This document shows, piece after piece, positions 9,103 through 18,180 of a stretch of DNA of 64,000 bases. The stretch covers positions 620,001 to 684,000 of the forward strand of contig NZ_AP022579.1 of assembly GCF_010731295.1 (NCBI RefSeq). Reading direction: 5' to 3'. This stretch comes from Mycolicibacterium boenickei (lineage in GTDB: Bacteria > Actinomycetota > Actinomycetes > Mycobacteriales > Mycobacteriaceae). The stretch's first letter is position 1. Every line of letters begins with the position of its first letter. A program made the translations under genes and the position numbers. The notes under the pieces are model-generated. The model saw only the letters and a program-made list of their open reading frames with translations. It searched no databases and was not told where the DNA came from.

Positions 9103-9681
9103 TTAGGGCGATTCGTACACCTTCGGTTCGAGGGTGCCGATGTAGGGCAGGTCGCGGTAGCGCTCGGCGAAGTCCAGGCCGTACCCGACGACGAACTCGT
9201 TGGGGATGTCGAAACCCACGTAGGCGACGTCGAGTTCGGTCTTGACGGCCTCGGGCTTGCGCAGCAGCGTGCAGACCCGCAGCGAGCGGGGGTGACGGGT
9301 GGCCAGGTTGCGCAGCAACCACGACAGGGTGAGCCCCGAGTCGATGATGTCCTCGACGATCAGCACGTCGCGGTCATTGATGTCGCGGTCGAGATCTTTG
9401 AGGATGCGCACCACACCCGAGGACGACGTGGACGAGCCGTACGAGCTGACCGCCATGAACTCCAGCTGCGTGGGCAGCGGGATGGTCCTGGCCAGATCGG
9501 TGACGAACATGACCGCGCCCTTGAGCACGGTGACCAACAGCAGGTCGTCGTTACCCAGATTGTCTCGGTACTGCTCGGCGATCATCTCGGCGAGTTCGAC
9601 GGTGCGGGTCCGGATCTGCTCCTCGGACAACAGCACCGATTTGATGTCTCCCGCATACAGCTCGGCAGAGTCGACAGCCAC
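9103..9681 (-). CDS. hpt: hypoxanthine-guanine phosphoribosyltransferase
   Basis: Purine salvage enzyme that joins hypoxanthine or guanine to PRPP to give IMP or GMP. From GTG 9681 it has 192 residues, near the length of other actinobacterial Hpt. The PRPP motif [13 protein letters not shown] sits at about 106-118, with the flexible-loop sequence [14 protein letters not shown] before it and [17 protein letters not shown] (base-binding region) near the C-terminus. The reading frame extends to a TTG at 9717. GTG was chosen because [18 protein letters not shown] matches the usual N-terminus. It follows tilS closely on the minus strand, the conserved tilS-hpt arrangement (Rv3625c-Rv3624c). Confidence 0.92.
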   Translation of the reverse strand: MAVDSAELYAGDIKSVLLSEEQIRTRTVELAEMIAEQYRDNLGNDDLLLVTVLKGAVMFVTDLARTIPLPTQLEFMAVSSYGSSTSSSGVVRILKDLDRDINDRDVLIVEDIIDSGLTLSWLLRNLATRHPRSLRVCTLLRKPEAVKTELDVAYVGFDIPNEFVVGYGLDFAERYRDLPYIGTLEPKVYESP

Positions 9682-9726
9682 CCGAACAGCGTGCCATGCG
9701 AGTGGTCCGCTTTCCAACGCGGATCG

Positions 9727-10686
9727 CTAGACGGGTTCGGTGTGCATCACGAGCACGCCGCCGCGCCGCGCCGCGAACAACCGCTGTTTGCGCAGCCCGG
9801 ACCCGACGGCCACACCGCCCTGTCCGCGCCAAGCTGTCACCAGCCGGTCCACCGCCCGGATCTGGATGTCGGTCAGATCACACGCGCCGCCATCCAGCAA
9901 CCAGGCCCGGATCACCCGGCGCCGCAGCGCGTCGGGCAGCGGACCCAAGCGGGCAGGGTCAAGACCGCCGGCCTCCATGCGCGCCTCGGTAAGGGCCTCG
10001 GCCGCGAGAGCGTCGAGCGTCTCGGTGTCCTCGCGCAGGGCGATCGCGGTACGGGCCAGCGCCTCGGCCACCCCGCCGCCGAGCACGTCCTCCAGCAGCG
10101 GCAGCACCTCGTGGCGCAGCCGGACCCTGGTGAACCGGCGGTCGGCGTTGTGGGGGTCCTGCCACGGAGTGAGGCCGAGCTCGGCGCACACGGCGTGCGT
10201 CAGTGTGCGACGAACGCCGAGCAGCGGCCGGTGCCACGGTGGATCATGAGGGCGCATACCGGCGATCGAGCGGGCACCCGATCCGCGGCCCAGACCCAGC
10301 AGCACCGTCTCGGCCTGATCGTCGAGCGTGTGCCCGAGCAGCACCGGGGCGCCGTCACGCGCCGCGTCGAGTGCGGCGTAGCGGGCCTGGCGCGCCGCGG
10401 CCTCCGGCCCGCCGATCCGACCGACGTCCACGGAAAGAACATGCGCCGCAACACACCCCAGCGACAAAGCCTGCCTGCGAGCAGTGTCGGCGACGGTGTC
10501 CGAACCGGCTTGCAGCCGGTGGTCGACGATCAGCGCGGTCGTAGGCCGCAGGCCGGCTGCGACGGCGGCCAGCGCCAGCGAGTCCGGGCCGCCCGACAGT
10601 GCCACACACCAGGCCGGACCGTCGACGCCGTGGACCGAGGCCTCGACCACTTGCCGCAGCGCGGCTACAGCACCCGTTCGATCCAT
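9727..10686 (-). CDS. tilS: tRNA(Ile)-lysidine synthase TilS
   Basis: Modifies cytidine 34 of tRNA-Ile(CAU) to lysidine, changing codon reading from AUG to AUA. The 319-residue protein has the N-type ATP pyrophosphatase PP-loop SGGPDS at 31-36, VDHRLQAGS, and the HTLDDQAETVLLGLGRGSG signature at mid-protein, then the short actinobacterial C-terminal domain. The start overlaps the end of the upstream zincin-like gene by 22 bases, so the two are probably coupled. The stop lies close before hpt. Ortholog of Rv3625c (mesJ/tilS) by synteny and motifs. Confidence 0.95.
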   Translation of the reverse strand: MDRTGAVAALRQVVEASVHGVDGPAWCVALSGGPDSLALAAVAAGLRPTTALIVDHRLQAGSDTVADTARRQALSLGCVAAHVLSVDVGRIGGPEAAARQARYAALDAARDGAPVLLGHTLDDQAETVLLGLGRGSGARSIAGMRPHDPPWHRPLLGVRRTLTHAVCAELGLTPWQDPHNADRRFTRVRLRHEVLPLLEDVLGGGVAEALARTAIALREDTETLDALAAEALTEARMEAGGLDPARLGPLPDALRRRVIRAWLLDGGACDLTDIQIRAVDRLVTAWRGQGGVAVGSGLRKQRLFAARRGGVLVMHTEPV

Positions 10687-11747
10687 CGTTGCGGTTCGTC
10701 GATCTCGTGGGGTTGCGGCAGGGTGTCGGGGCCGGACCAGATGGTGTTGAAGCGGGCCATCCCGACTTCTCCCACCACATGGTCGACGAACGCCTTGCCC
10801 CGGGTGTACTGACTGAGCTTGGCGTCGAATCCCAGCAGCGCGCGGACCACCCGCTGCAGCGGCGGTTGCTTACGCTGCCTGCGGTCGTCGAAGCGGCGCC
10901 GGATGGTCGAGACCGTCGGCACCACCGCCGGGCCGACGGCATCCATCACGTGATCGGCGTGCCCTTCCAGCAGGGTTCCCAGCACCAACAGCTGATCGAG
11001 CGCCCGACGCTGCGGCTCGGCCTGCACCGCGCGCATCAGCCCGAGCACTCCACTCGAGTTCGGATCCGGCTCCGACCCGTTGCGCTGACTGCGGACGAAC
11101 TGCGCGAGCCGCCCCACCACCTCGGTGACGTCCTCGCCGGCGTCTTGGGTGAGCACGGCCAGCGACTGCGACATGTGGTCGGCCAACCAGGGATTGGCGC
11201 GGAACTGCACCCGGTGGGTGACCTCGTGCAGGCACACCCACAGCCGGAAATCAGCTGGGGTGACCCGCAATTGGCGCTCTACCGCGATGACGTTGGGATA
11301 CACCAGCAACAGTTCGCCGCCGTTCGGGGCGAACGGATCGTACTGACCGAGGATGCCCGAGGAGATGAACGCCAGTACCGCACCGGTCTGCGCGCCGGTA
11401 ACCCGTCCGGTGATGAATCCCGGCTTGGGCGTGTCACTTTCGTCACCGGGCTGAATGCCGGTGGTCATCACCCGCATCGACCGCGTAGCCGCCCGGATCC
11501 ACGCGGGACGGTCGACCACGCGGGCCTCGGGCACCTCGGCACCCTCGATCAGGCCCGTCACCTCGCGCACCGGCAGCTCGGCAGCCTTCGAACTCTCCGA
11601 CAGCTGCTCGATCACCTGGCTACGGGTGTAGTCACTGGCTGCCGGGGCCGGCCGGGCCAGCTTCGCCCCGACCGTCGCGGCGAAATCCCAGTCGACCGCG
11701 CGGCCCGCGGTCATCTCGACCCGGTCGGTCACGTGCCACATCCGCAC
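10665..11747 (-). CDS. zinc-dependent metalloprotease, Rv3626c-like (DUF2342)
   Basis: 360-residue protein of a family found in actinobacteria and often labelled F420-biosynthesis-associated or zincin-like metallopeptidase. It contains HEVTH at 174-178 (VCLHEVTHRVQF), the zinc-binding signature, and later LLEGHADHVMDAVGP, whose Glu/His could give the third ligand. Its physiological substrate is not known. GTG 11747 gives a 19-base overlap with the dacB end; ATG 11741 and ATG 11714 are in-frame alternatives. It overlaps tilS by 22 bases, making dacB-zincin-tilS-hpt one compact minus-strand operon as in M. tuberculosis Rv3627c-Rv3624c. Confidence 0.85.
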   Translation of the reverse strand: MRMWHVTDRVEMTAGRAVDWDFAATVGAKLARPAPAASDYTRSQVIEQLSESSKAAELPVREVTGLIEGAEVPEARVVDRPAWIRAATRSMRVMTTGIQPGDESDTPKPGFITGRVTGAQTGAVLAFISSGILGQYDPFAPNGGELLLVYPNVIAVERQLRVTPADFRLWVCLHEVTHRVQFRANPWLADHMSQSLAVLTQDAGEDVTEVVGRLAQFVRSQRNGSEPDPNSSGVLGLMRAVQAEPQRRALDQLLVLGTLLEGHADHVMDAVGPAVVPTVSTIRRRFDDRRQRKQPPLQRVVRALLGFDAKLSQYTRGKAFVDHVVGEVGMARFNTIWSGPDTLPQPHEIDEPQRWIERVL

Positions 11748-13111
11748 GACCGCAGTACCGCGGCCAGCTCGTCGATCGCGGTGCGCCCGGTGGGCCCGGC
11801 GTTGTTGGAGATCAGCGCGAACGTGAGCACCCGCCCGCTGTCGTCGGTGACGATGCCTGCCAGCGCATTGGTCCCGGTCAATGACCCGGTCTTGGCCCGC
11901 AGCCAGCCCGCGGCGTCGCGCCCGGCGTCGGTGTCGAGATAGCGGTTGGACAGCGTGCCGCTGCCGCCGGCGATGGGCAGCAGATCCACCAGCGGCCGCA
12001 TGGCCGGTTCGGTGTTACCCGCGGCGATGTTGACCACCTCGTCGAGGATCCGGGCGGTCAACCGGTCTTCGGTCGAAAGACCGCTGGAGTCGACCAGTTT
12101 GGCCGCGGACATGTCGATGCCGATGCCCTCGAGCTGGCTCAGCACCGCGTCGACACCGCCGTCGAAACTCTCCGGCCGGTGCAGTTGGGCGGCGATCTCA
12201 CGGGCGATCGACTCGGCCATCACGTTGTCGGATTCGTTCATCATCTGGCGCAGCCGCTCGATCAGCGGCGCGGACTGCACCGCGGCGATCTGCCTGCCGC
12301 CCGGGACCGCGCTGGCCAGCACCGTCACCGTCGCGGGATCCACCTTGAGTGCGGCCGCCAGGGCCCGGCCCGCGTCGAGGGCCGGTGTGGTCGATCGCCT
12401 GGATTCCACCGTCGTCGGCTGGATGCGTCCACCGTCGAGCATCACCGGTTCCATCGGCGCGATGTCACCGCCCTCGATGTCGGCCGGGTCCCAGCCCGGC
12501 GCCATCGTCGGGCCGCTGTACGCGCTGGTGTCCACCCGGACCGCGGTGACCGCGATGCCGCTGCGGCGCACCTGCTCGGCCAGATCACTGATCCGGGCCG
12601 CGCCCTTGTACCAGGTGTCGGTGTCGTCGGGCGCCGCCGAGAGGGTGGTGTCCCCACCGCCCTTGAGCACCACCAGACCGGGCTGTGAGTCGACGGCCAG
12701 GACCGTGGTGGCCAGCCGGGCGTTGCGGTCCAGCGTGAGCAGCGCGGCCGCCGTCGTCAGCACCTTGTTGACCGACGCCGGCTGCATCGGCACCCCGGAA
12801 TTCTGCTCCCACAGTTCGGCACCGGTCTCGGCGTCTGTGATCCGGCCGGTCACCTCACCGAGATCGGGATTCGCCAGAGCCGGGGCCAGCGCGGCGGCCA
12901 GGCCGCTGATGGTCGGGGTCGGCGCGGACATGTCCACCGGGACGATGCCCGGACTGGCGGTCGCAGGCGGGGGCGCGGGCGCGACCGCCTCGGCATCGCT
13001 GGACCGGTGCCCGGTGAGCACGGCAGCAACCGCCACGACGGCAGCGACCAGCACCAGGACCACGACGCCAACCGCCACATGGGTGGACTGCCGCCACCGT
13101 GTGGGCCGCAT
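11729..13111 (-). CDS. dacB: D-alanyl-D-alanine carboxypeptidase/endopeptidase, PBP4 type
   Basis: 460-residue penicillin-binding protein (peptidase S13) that trims or cleaves peptidoglycan peptides outside the membrane. One N-terminal membrane anchor (about 11-33) and a Pro/Ala-rich linker precede the catalytic domain. The active-site motifs are SVNK at 113-116 (SxxK), SDN within [11 protein letters not shown], and KTG within [11 protein letters not shown]. The PBP4-type insert lies between SxxK and SDN. Start at ATG 13111 is supported by the Shine-Dalgarno AGGAG eight bases upstream; the longer open frame overlaps the ppa promoter and is not credible. Rv3627c ortholog by synteny, divergent from ppa. 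Confidence 0.93.
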   Translation of the reverse strand: MRPTRWRQSTHVAVGVVVLVLVAAVVAVAAVLTGHRSSDAEAVAPAPPPATASPGIVPVDMSAPTPTISGLAAALAPALANPDLGEVTGRITDAETGAELWEQNSGVPMQPASVNKVLTTAAALLTLDRNARLATTVLAVDSQPGLVVLKGGGDTTLSAAPDDTDTWYKGAARISDLAEQVRRSGIAVTAVRVDTSAYSGPTMAPGWDPADIEGGDIAPMEPVMLDGGRIQPTTVESRRSTTPALDAGRALAAALKVDPATVTVLASAVPGGRQIAAVQSAPLIERLRQMMNESDNVMAESIAREIAAQLHRPESFDGGVDAVLSQLEGIGIDMSAAKLVDSSGLSTEDRLTARILDEVVNIAAGNTEPAMRPLVDLLPIAGGSGTLSNRYLDTDAGRDAAGWLRAKTGSLTGTNALAGIVTDDSGRVLTFALISNNAGPTGRTAIDELAAVLRSCGCGT

Positions 13112-13238
13112 ATTTCTCCTGCTCTGCCGGTGGTGGGGACGAGCCACCCGTTTAGGCCAGACTATCGCTCCATTAGGGTTGACCCGCGTCGTCGCCCGAC
13201 GACCCCAGACTGACCGCAGATGCGAAGGAGCCACGACG

Positions 13239-13727
13239 GTGAAGTTCGACGTCGTCATCGAGATCCCGAAGGGTTCGCGCAACAAGTACGAGGTTGACCA
13301 TGAGACCGGCCGGGTCAAGCTCGACCGCTACCTCTACACCCCGATGGGCTACCCCGCCGACTACGGGTTCTTCGAGGACACCCTCGGCGAGGACGGCGAT
13401 CCGCTGGACGCCCTCGTCCTGCTGCCCGAGTCGGTGTTCCCGGGCTGCATCGTCGAGGCCCGCCCGGTCGCGATGTTCAAGATGACCGACGAGGCCGGCG
13501 GCGACGACAAGTTGCTGTGTGTGCCCGCCGGAGATCCGCGCTGGGACCACATCCAGGACCTCGGCGACGTGTCGCAGTTCGAACTCGACGCCATCAAGCA
13601 CTTCTTCGTGCACTACAAGGACCTGGAGCCGGGCAAGTTCGTCAAGACCGCCGACTGGGTGGGCCGCGAAGAGGCCGAGGCCGAGTTGCAGCGGTCGGTC
13701 GAGCGGTTCAAGACCTCAGGTCACTGA
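13239..13727 (+). CDS. ppa: inorganic pyrophosphatase
   Basis: Hydrolyses pyrophosphate to two phosphates, pulling biosynthetic reactions forward. The protein has 162 residues, exactly the length recalled for mycobacterial Ppa. The family I signature D-G-D-P-L-D falls at 52-57 ([13 protein letters not shown]), with Lys/Arg/Tyr residues in [15 protein letters not shown] and the C-terminal [16 protein letters not shown] typical of the soluble hexameric enzyme. The start is GTG at 13239, preceded by GAAGGAG at a good distance. It is divergent from dacB (127-base gap) and followed by a hairpin. Rv3628 ortholog. Confidence 0.96.
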   Translation: MKFDVVIEIPKGSRNKYEVDHETGRVKLDRYLYTPMGYPADYGFFEDTLGEDGDPLDALVLLPESVFPGCIVEARPVAMFKMTDEAGGDDKLLCVPAGDPRWDHIQDLGDVSQFELDAIKHFFVHYKDLEPGKFVKTADWVGREEAEAELQRSVERFKTSGH

Positions 13728-13736
13728 GCTCCGAAA

Positions 13737-13763
13737 GTTAGCCTCGCTGTAACACGAGGTAAC
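13737..13763. terminator. stem-loop after ppa
   Basis: GTTA-g-CCTCG (13737-13746) pairs with CGAGG-TAAC (13755-13763) around an 8-base loop, a 9-bp stem with one bulged G, ten bases after the ppa stop. No U-tract follows, so it may be a weak terminator or a regulatory palindrome for the next gene. Confidence 0.45.
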
Positions 13764-13796
13764 TCCGCTGTGCCCTGAGGCTCCGATCATTGCTGT

Positions 13797-14318
13797 GTGT
13801 TGATGCATCAGGGCATGGGACTTGAGGCTTACAACGCGCTGCCCCTGCGCCGTGCGGTGCACGCCGTGTACGAGTGTTGCTACAGCGTGGTGCTGGCCAC
13901 CGACCTGGCAGGCGGGCGTCCGTTCGCCGACCACGACTCGCTGTTCCGGCAGGCCGACACCCTGTTGTTCAGCCTCGGCGAGGATTCCATCGACCGCGTG
14001 CTGCAGGCCTATCCGCATATCGGTGCGCGGCCGCGCAGCCCGAAGTCGGTGTGCGAGCAGTGCTCGGTGTGGGACGACGATCCCGCGGTGATGACCCAGC
14101 TCAACACCGAGGTGCAGCACTACGCCGAGCAGTTCGGCTTCGGCTTCGTGATGTTCGTCGAGGACTGCTGTGCGCACCGGGCCATGGCCGGCCTCGTCGA
14201 CCGGTTGCACAACGACCGCGAGACCGAACGCAAGGTTGTCCGCAACGAACTGGCCCGCATCAACCGGGCCAGGCTCGAACGCATGCTCGGCCCCGAGGGG
14301 GGCTATTACAACTGGTAG
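13797..14318 (+). CDS. OHCU decarboxylase-like protein (UraD family) with altered active site
   Basis: 173-residue protein matching the 2-oxo-4-hydroxy-4-carboxy-5-ureidoimidazoline decarboxylase family, which finishes urate breakdown to S-allantoin. Family features seen: GLEAYNALPLRRAVHAVYECC at the N-terminus (first 20 residues of it shown by position 8-27), DLAGGRPFADHDSL, HIGARP at 74-79, a Glu in SVCEQCS, TQLNTEVQHYAEQFGFGFVMF, and DRLHNDRETE. The catalytic histidine normally before Pro in the HPxIG motif is Tyr72 here (AYPHIGARP). The protein may therefore be inactive on OHCU or have another role. Starts GTG 13797, ATG 13803 and ATG 13815 are all possible. No urate-pathway genes lie nearby. 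Confidence 0.75.
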   Translation: MLMHQGMGLEAYNALPLRRAVHAVYECCYSVVLATDLAGGRPFADHDSLFRQADTLLFSLGEDSIDRVLQAYPHIGARPRSPKSVCEQCSVWDDDPAVMTQLNTEVQHYAEQFGFGFVMFVEDCCAHRAMAGLVDRLHNDRETERKVVRNELARINRARLERMLGPEGGYYNW

Positions 14319-14324
14319 CCCCGG

Positions 14325-15281
14325 CTACCTGATCAGGTTGTTCAGCGGCTCACCGCGTTCGAGCCTGCCGATGTTGGCGGCGATGTCTTCTGCCCGCCCG
14401 CCGAACGTGTCGGTGGTGACGCCCGACGAATGCGGCGTCATCAACACGTTGGCCAGTTCGCCGAACGGTAGCTCGCTCGGCGCCCCCTGCCCGCCCGGGC
14501 TGGGATAGCGGTACCAGACGTCGATCGCAGCGGCCCGAATCCGGCCCTCCAGCAGCGCGTCGTAGAGCGGGCGCTCGGCCACCAGGGGACCGCGCCCGAC
14601 GTTGACCAGCACGCCGTCGGGGCCCAGCGCTCGAAGCTGCTCGGCGCCGATCATGCCCTCGGTCTGCTCGGTAAGCGGCGCCGACACCACGACCACGTCG
14701 GACTCCGTCATGAGCCGGTTCAGCGCGGCCGTGTCGCCGGCCCAGGACAGGCCGTTCGCCACGGCGTCGACCCGCCCTGATCCGGTCACCGCGGCCCCGG
14801 TCGAGCCGAGGCTGCGGAACAATTCCCAGACGCGCCTGCCGATGTGGCCGAACCCGACCAGACCGACGCGGGCCGCGCCGATCGCAGGCAACTGTGGCAG
14901 GTTGACGTCGTACACCGAGGTGGCCCATATCCCCCGGCGCAGGGACCGGTCCTGCGCCAGGAAGTCACGGCGCAGCAGCACCGCTGCCGCGAGTACGTAC
15001 TCCGCGATGGACCGTTCATGATGGAAGGTGTTGGCCACCAGGGTCTCTGGCCGCAACGCGGCGAAGTCGACCTTGTCGGTGCCGGCCCCCGCGACATGCA
15101 CGAGGCGCAGTTTCTCGGCCGCGGCCGCCATCTCGGCGGTGAACCGGCCGCCCACCAACACGTCAGCGTCCCGCAGGTCTTCGATGCTCCCGTTCCAGAT
15201 CACCTCGGCACTCGACGGTAGCCCGGCTTCGAAGCGATCGCGGTGTGCCAGCAGATTCGGTTCTATGACGACGATCTTCAT
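14325..15281 (-). CDS. D-2-hydroxyacid dehydrogenase (NAD-binding)
   Basis: 318-residue member of the D-isomer-specific 2-hydroxyacid dehydrogenase family, which interconverts 2-keto and D-2-hydroxy acids. The NAD-binding motif is VGLVGFGHIGRRVW, and the catalytic region shows NVGRGPLVAE (Arg), AAIDVWYRYP and MTPHSSG (His). The substrate-binding N-terminus is divergent (VIEPNLLAHRDRF). It is the last gene of the minus-strand sugar-acid operon, starting one base after the stop of glucarate dehydratase. A role on a keto or hydroxy acid arising in aldarate breakdown is therefore plausible but unproven. The exact substrate (glyoxylate, hydroxypyruvate, tartronate semialdehyde) cannot be read. Confidence 0.82.
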   Translation of the reverse strand: MKIVVIEPNLLAHRDRFEAGLPSSAEVIWNGSIEDLRDADVLVGGRFTAEMAAAAEKLRLVHVAGAGTDKVDFAALRPETLVANTFHHERSIAEYVLAAAVLLRRDFLAQDRSLRRGIWATSVYDVNLPQLPAIGAARVGLVGFGHIGRRVWELFRSLGSTGAAVTGSGRVDAVANGLSWAGDTAALNRLMTESDVVVVSAPLTEQTEGMIGAEQLRALGPDGVLVNVGRGPLVAERPLYDALLEGRIRAAAIDVWYRYPSPGGQGAPSELPFGELANVLMTPHSSGVTTDTFGGRAEDIAANIGRLERGEPLNNLIR

Positions 15282-15282
15282 G

Positions 15283-16659
15283 TCAATCCCGCTGCAGGGC
15301 AGGACGTTTGCTGTCGAATTTCCAGCCGGGGATCAGGTACTGCATGGCCACCGCGTCGTCACGGGCGCCCAGCCCCTTGGCCAGGTACAGCTCGTGGGCC
15401 GCGGCGACCCGCTCCTCGTCGAGCTCGACCCCGAGCCCCGGCGCATCGGGCACGTCGAGGTAGCCGTCGACGATCTGGAAGGGCTGCTTGGTGATCCGCT
15501 GGCCGTCCTGCCAGATCCAGTGCGTGTCGATCGCCGTGATGTCCCCCGGCGCGGCCGCGGCGACGTGGGTGAACATCGCCAGGGACACGTCGAAGTGGTT
15601 GTTGGAGTGCGAACCCCAGGTGAGGCCCCACGCGTCGCAGAGCTGAGCGACGCGGACCGAGCCACTCATGGTCCAGAAGTGCGGATCGGCCAGCGGGATG
15701 TCCACGGCACCGGCCCGGATCGCATGGCCCAGCTCGCGCCAGTCGGTAGCGATCATGTTGGTCGCTGTCGGTAGACCGGTGGCCCGTTTGAACTCGGCCA
15801 TCACCTCGCGCCCCGAGAATGTGCCTTCCGGTCCGACCGGGTCCTCGGCGTAGGCCAGCACGTCGGTCAGCTGACGGCAGGTCTGGATCGCGTCGGCCAG
15901 CAGCCAGCCCCCGTTGGGGTCCAAGGTGATCCGCGCATCAGGGAACCGTTCGGCCAGCGCGGTGACGGCCTTGGCCTCGTCGGCCGCGGGCAGCACACCA
16001 CCCTTGAGTTTGAAGTCGCGGAATCCGTAGCGGGCACGGGCAGCCTCGGCGAGCCGGACGATCGCCTCGGGAGAGAGTGCCTCGTCGTGGCGGATGCGCA
16101 ACCACTCGTCCGCGGCGGCCGGCTCGTCGACCGCGGACCGGTAGTCCAGATCGGTGCGGTTCCGGTCGCCCACGAAGAACAGGTAGCCCAGCGCCTGAAC
16201 ACGATTGCGCTGTTGGCCGTCGCCGAGCAGTGCGGCAACCGGCACACCGAGGTGCTTGCCCAGCAGGTCCAGCAGCGCCGACTCGACGGCGGTGACGGCA
16301 TGCACCATGACCCGCAGATCGAAGGTCTGGGCACCACGCCCCGCGCTGTCGCGGCCGGCGAACTCACGTCGGATGCCTGCCAGGATCGCGTGGTAACCAC
16401 CGAGGGACCGGCCGACCACCAGTGGCCTGGCATCGTCGAGGGTTCTGCGGATGGCCTCACCGCCCGGCACCTCCCCCACCCCGGTGTTCCCATCGGAATC
16501 CTTGAGGATCAAGAGGTTCCGGGTGAAGAACGGCGCGTGCGCACCGCTGAGGTTCAGCAGCATGCTGTCGTGACCTGCGATCGGTATCACGATCATCTCG
16601 GTCACAACCGGAGTCGCGTTATCTGCACTCATCGGTAGTCCAATCTCGTAGGAAGTCAT
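15283..16659 (-). CDS. gudD: glucarate dehydratase
   Basis: Enolase-superfamily enzyme that dehydrates D-glucarate (often L-idarate too) to 5-keto-4-deoxyglucarate. In the 458-residue reading, the general bases Lys217-Leu-Lys219 (FKLKGG) and His351 (SHSNNHFD) are present. Metal-binding positions include Asp247 and Asn249 (LDPNGGW), Glu272 (YAEDP) and Asn301 ([10 protein letters not shown]). [15 protein letters not shown] N-terminal sequence also fits GudD. ATG 16659 overlaps the IclR stop as ATGA, favouring coupling; ATG 16632 (MSADN) is a reasonable alternative. It feeds the KdgD and aldehyde dehydrogenase encoded at 28897-31437. Length and motifs match the family. Confidence 0.93.
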   Translation of the reverse strand: MTSYEIGLPMSADNATPVVTEMIVIPIAGHDSMLLNLSGAHAPFFTRNLLILKDSDGNTGVGEVPGGEAIRRTLDDARPLVVGRSLGGYHAILAGIRREFAGRDSAGRGAQTFDLRVMVHAVTAVESALLDLLGKHLGVPVAALLGDGQQRNRVQALGYLFFVGDRNRTDLDYRSAVDEPAAADEWLRIRHDEALSPEAIVRLAEAARARYGFRDFKLKGGVLPAADEAKAVTALAERFPDARITLDPNGGWLLADAIQTCRQLTDVLAYAEDPVGPEGTFSGREVMAEFKRATGLPTATNMIATDWRELGHAIRAGAVDIPLADPHFWTMSGSVRVAQLCDAWGLTWGSHSNNHFDVSLAMFTHVAAAAPGDITAIDTHWIWQDGQRITKQPFQIVDGYLDVPDAPGLGVELDEERVAAAHELYLAKGLGARDDAVAMQYLIPGWKFDSKRPALQRD

Positions 16660-17456
16660 GCGAACCACTTGTCTCCGTTGGCAACCGGTCGGACCACACG
16701 GGACACCTTGTCGCACACCAGGCGCAACGCGTCGACGATCTCCCGTTCCCGCTCCGGAGTCAGCCGCGACAACGGCACCGACGCGCTGATCGCGTCCTGG
16801 GCCGGATGGCGGTACCGCAGCGTGACCGCGAAGCACTTGATGCCCGGCGTGTTTTCCTCGTCCTCGGTGGCGTAGCCCCGAACGCGGGCCTCATCGAGAG
16901 CCGCATCCAGACCGGCGCGGTCAGTGATCGTGCGGGGAGTCAGCGGCGTGAGCACATCCGGGATGTGCGCATCAAGCTCGGCACCGAACCGCTCGGCTAG
17001 CAGTGCCTTGCCGAGCGCGGTGGCGTAGGCCGGCAACCGGCGGCCCACCTTGTTGGCGGTGCGCACGTATTGGCGGGACTCCCGGGTGGCCAGGTACACG
17101 ACGTCGTGCCCGTCGAGCCTGCCGAGATGAAACGTCTCGTCGAGCTGGCCACGCAGGTCTTCGAGGAACGGCGCGATCATCGGCAGATACGGATCGGCGT
17201 CGAGATAACTGGTTCCCACCAGTAGCGCCCGCATGCCGATGCTGTACTGCGTGCCCGCATCGTCGGACCGCACCCAGCCCTGGGCCACCAGAGTGCGCAG
17301 CAACGCATGCGCCGAACTGCGCGGCATGTCGAGTGCGGCACAGATTTCCCGGATGCGGGTGGGCTCGTCGGGCCGCGCCGCCAGGAACTCCAGCAGCTCG
17401 ACCGTGCGCACTGCCGATTTGACCTTGCGCACCGAAACGCTGTCATCGCCGGTCAA
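16656..17456 (-). CDS. IclR-family transcriptional regulator
   Basis: 266-residue regulator with an N-terminal winged helix (about 10-75; [37 protein letters not shown]) and a C-terminal IclR effector domain ([51 protein letters not shown]). IclR proteins commonly control sugar-acid and aromatic catabolism, consistent with its place between the transporter genes and glucarate dehydratase. The start is TTG 17456, supported by GGGAGG just upstream in the end of the TauE-like gene; GTG 17432 is an alternative. Likely the pathway-specific regulator of this operon, sensing an aldarate or derived keto acid (inference). Confidence 0.88.
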   Translation of the reverse strand: MTGDDSVSVRKVKSAVRTVELLEFLAARPDEPTRIREICAALDMPRSSAHALLRTLVAQGWVRSDDAGTQYSIGMRALLVGTSYLDADPYLPMIAPFLEDLRGQLDETFHLGRLDGHDVVYLATRESRQYVRTANKVGRRLPAYATALGKALLAERFGAELDAHIPDVLTPLTPRTITDRAGLDAALDEARVRGYATEDEENTPGIKCFAVTLRYRHPAQDAISASVPLSRLTPEREREIVDALRLVCDKVSRVVRPVANGDKWFA

Positions 17457-17457
17457 T

Positions 17458-18180
17458 TCACCCTCCCATCAACTGACGGACGATCAGCACCACGGCGCCG
17501 ATGGTGGATATCGCGATGGCCGCCCACCGCTGACGCTGCCGATCCAGATGCCGGTTGACCCACCGGGACAGCGCATAGCCGACGACACACGCCGGGACGA
17601 GCATCGCGAACACCACGACAGTGTGGTGGTCGACGGACCCGGTGAGCGCGAGCAGCACGAGCGACAGGGCCGAGCCGACGAGAAAGAAGCCGCTCATCGT
17701 GCCACGCAACCGGGCACCGGTGTTGTTCTGCCACACCAGCGCCATCGGTGGCCCGCCGATGGAGGTCGCGGTGCCGAGCAGTCCCGAGGTGGCGCCGGCC
17801 AGCACCAGGTTGCGCCGGTGCGGCGCGGGGATCCACCCCATGCTGGTCAGTGCCACGCCGCCCAGCACCACCGCGGCCAACGCATACGCCAGCATCTCCT
17901 TGGGCATCACCACGAGCAGCAGCGCCCCGGCGATGGTGCCCGGAACCCTTCCGGCCAGGGCCCATCCGGTGCCGGCGAGGTCGATGTCCTCGCGTTCCCT
18001 CACCACCACCATAAGGGTGACCATCGTGGCGAGCATGATCAGCGTTCCTGGGATCAACCCGGGGTCCACAATCGCGACGATCGGTGCCGCCAGCATGCCC
18101 ATGCCGAACCCGATGGAGGCCTGCATGCAGGACGCCAGCACAATTGCGGCGGTGACGATCCCGAAGCCGGCGATACTCAC
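17458..18180 (-). CDS. TauE/SafE-family membrane permease
   Basis: 240-residue integral membrane protein with about seven to eight hydrophobic segments: VTAAIVLASCMQASIGFG, IVAIVDPGLIPGTLIML, ALLLVVMPKEMLAYALA, LVLAGATSGLLGTATSIGG and more. It shows the two repeated TauE/SafE signatures (QASIGFGMGMLAAP; SGLLGTATSIGGPPMAL). The family exports or imports small organic or sulfur-containing anions such as sulfite, sulfoacetate and sometimes carboxylates. GTG 18180 overlaps the stop of the ATP-binding protein gene as GTGA, so this start is well supported. In this operon it may move a sugar acid or a breakdown product; that is inference. Confidence 0.85.
   Translation of the reverse strand: MSIAGFGIVTAAIVLASCMQASIGFGMGMLAAPIVAIVDPGLIPGTLIMLATMVTLMVVVREREDIDLAGTGWALAGRVPGTIAGALLLVVMPKEMLAYALAAVVLGGVALTSMGWIPAPHRRNLVLAGATSGLLGTATSIGGPPMALVWQNNTGARLRGTMSGFFLVGSALSLVLLALTGSVDHHTVVVFAMLVPACVVGYALSRWVNRHLDRQRQRWAAIAISTIGAVVLIVRQLMGG

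Noticed and set aside
8788..10812. 674-codon plus-strand open frame across the molybdoenzyme, hpt and tilS genes
   Set aside because: It is antisense to three clearly conserved genes, is His/Arg/Gln-rich without domains, and arises from high GC in the complementary strand.
11946..13238. Long plus-strand extension in front of ppa
   Set aside because: It lies antisense to dacB. The GTG at 13239 with its ribosome-binding site gives the exact family length for pyrophosphatase.
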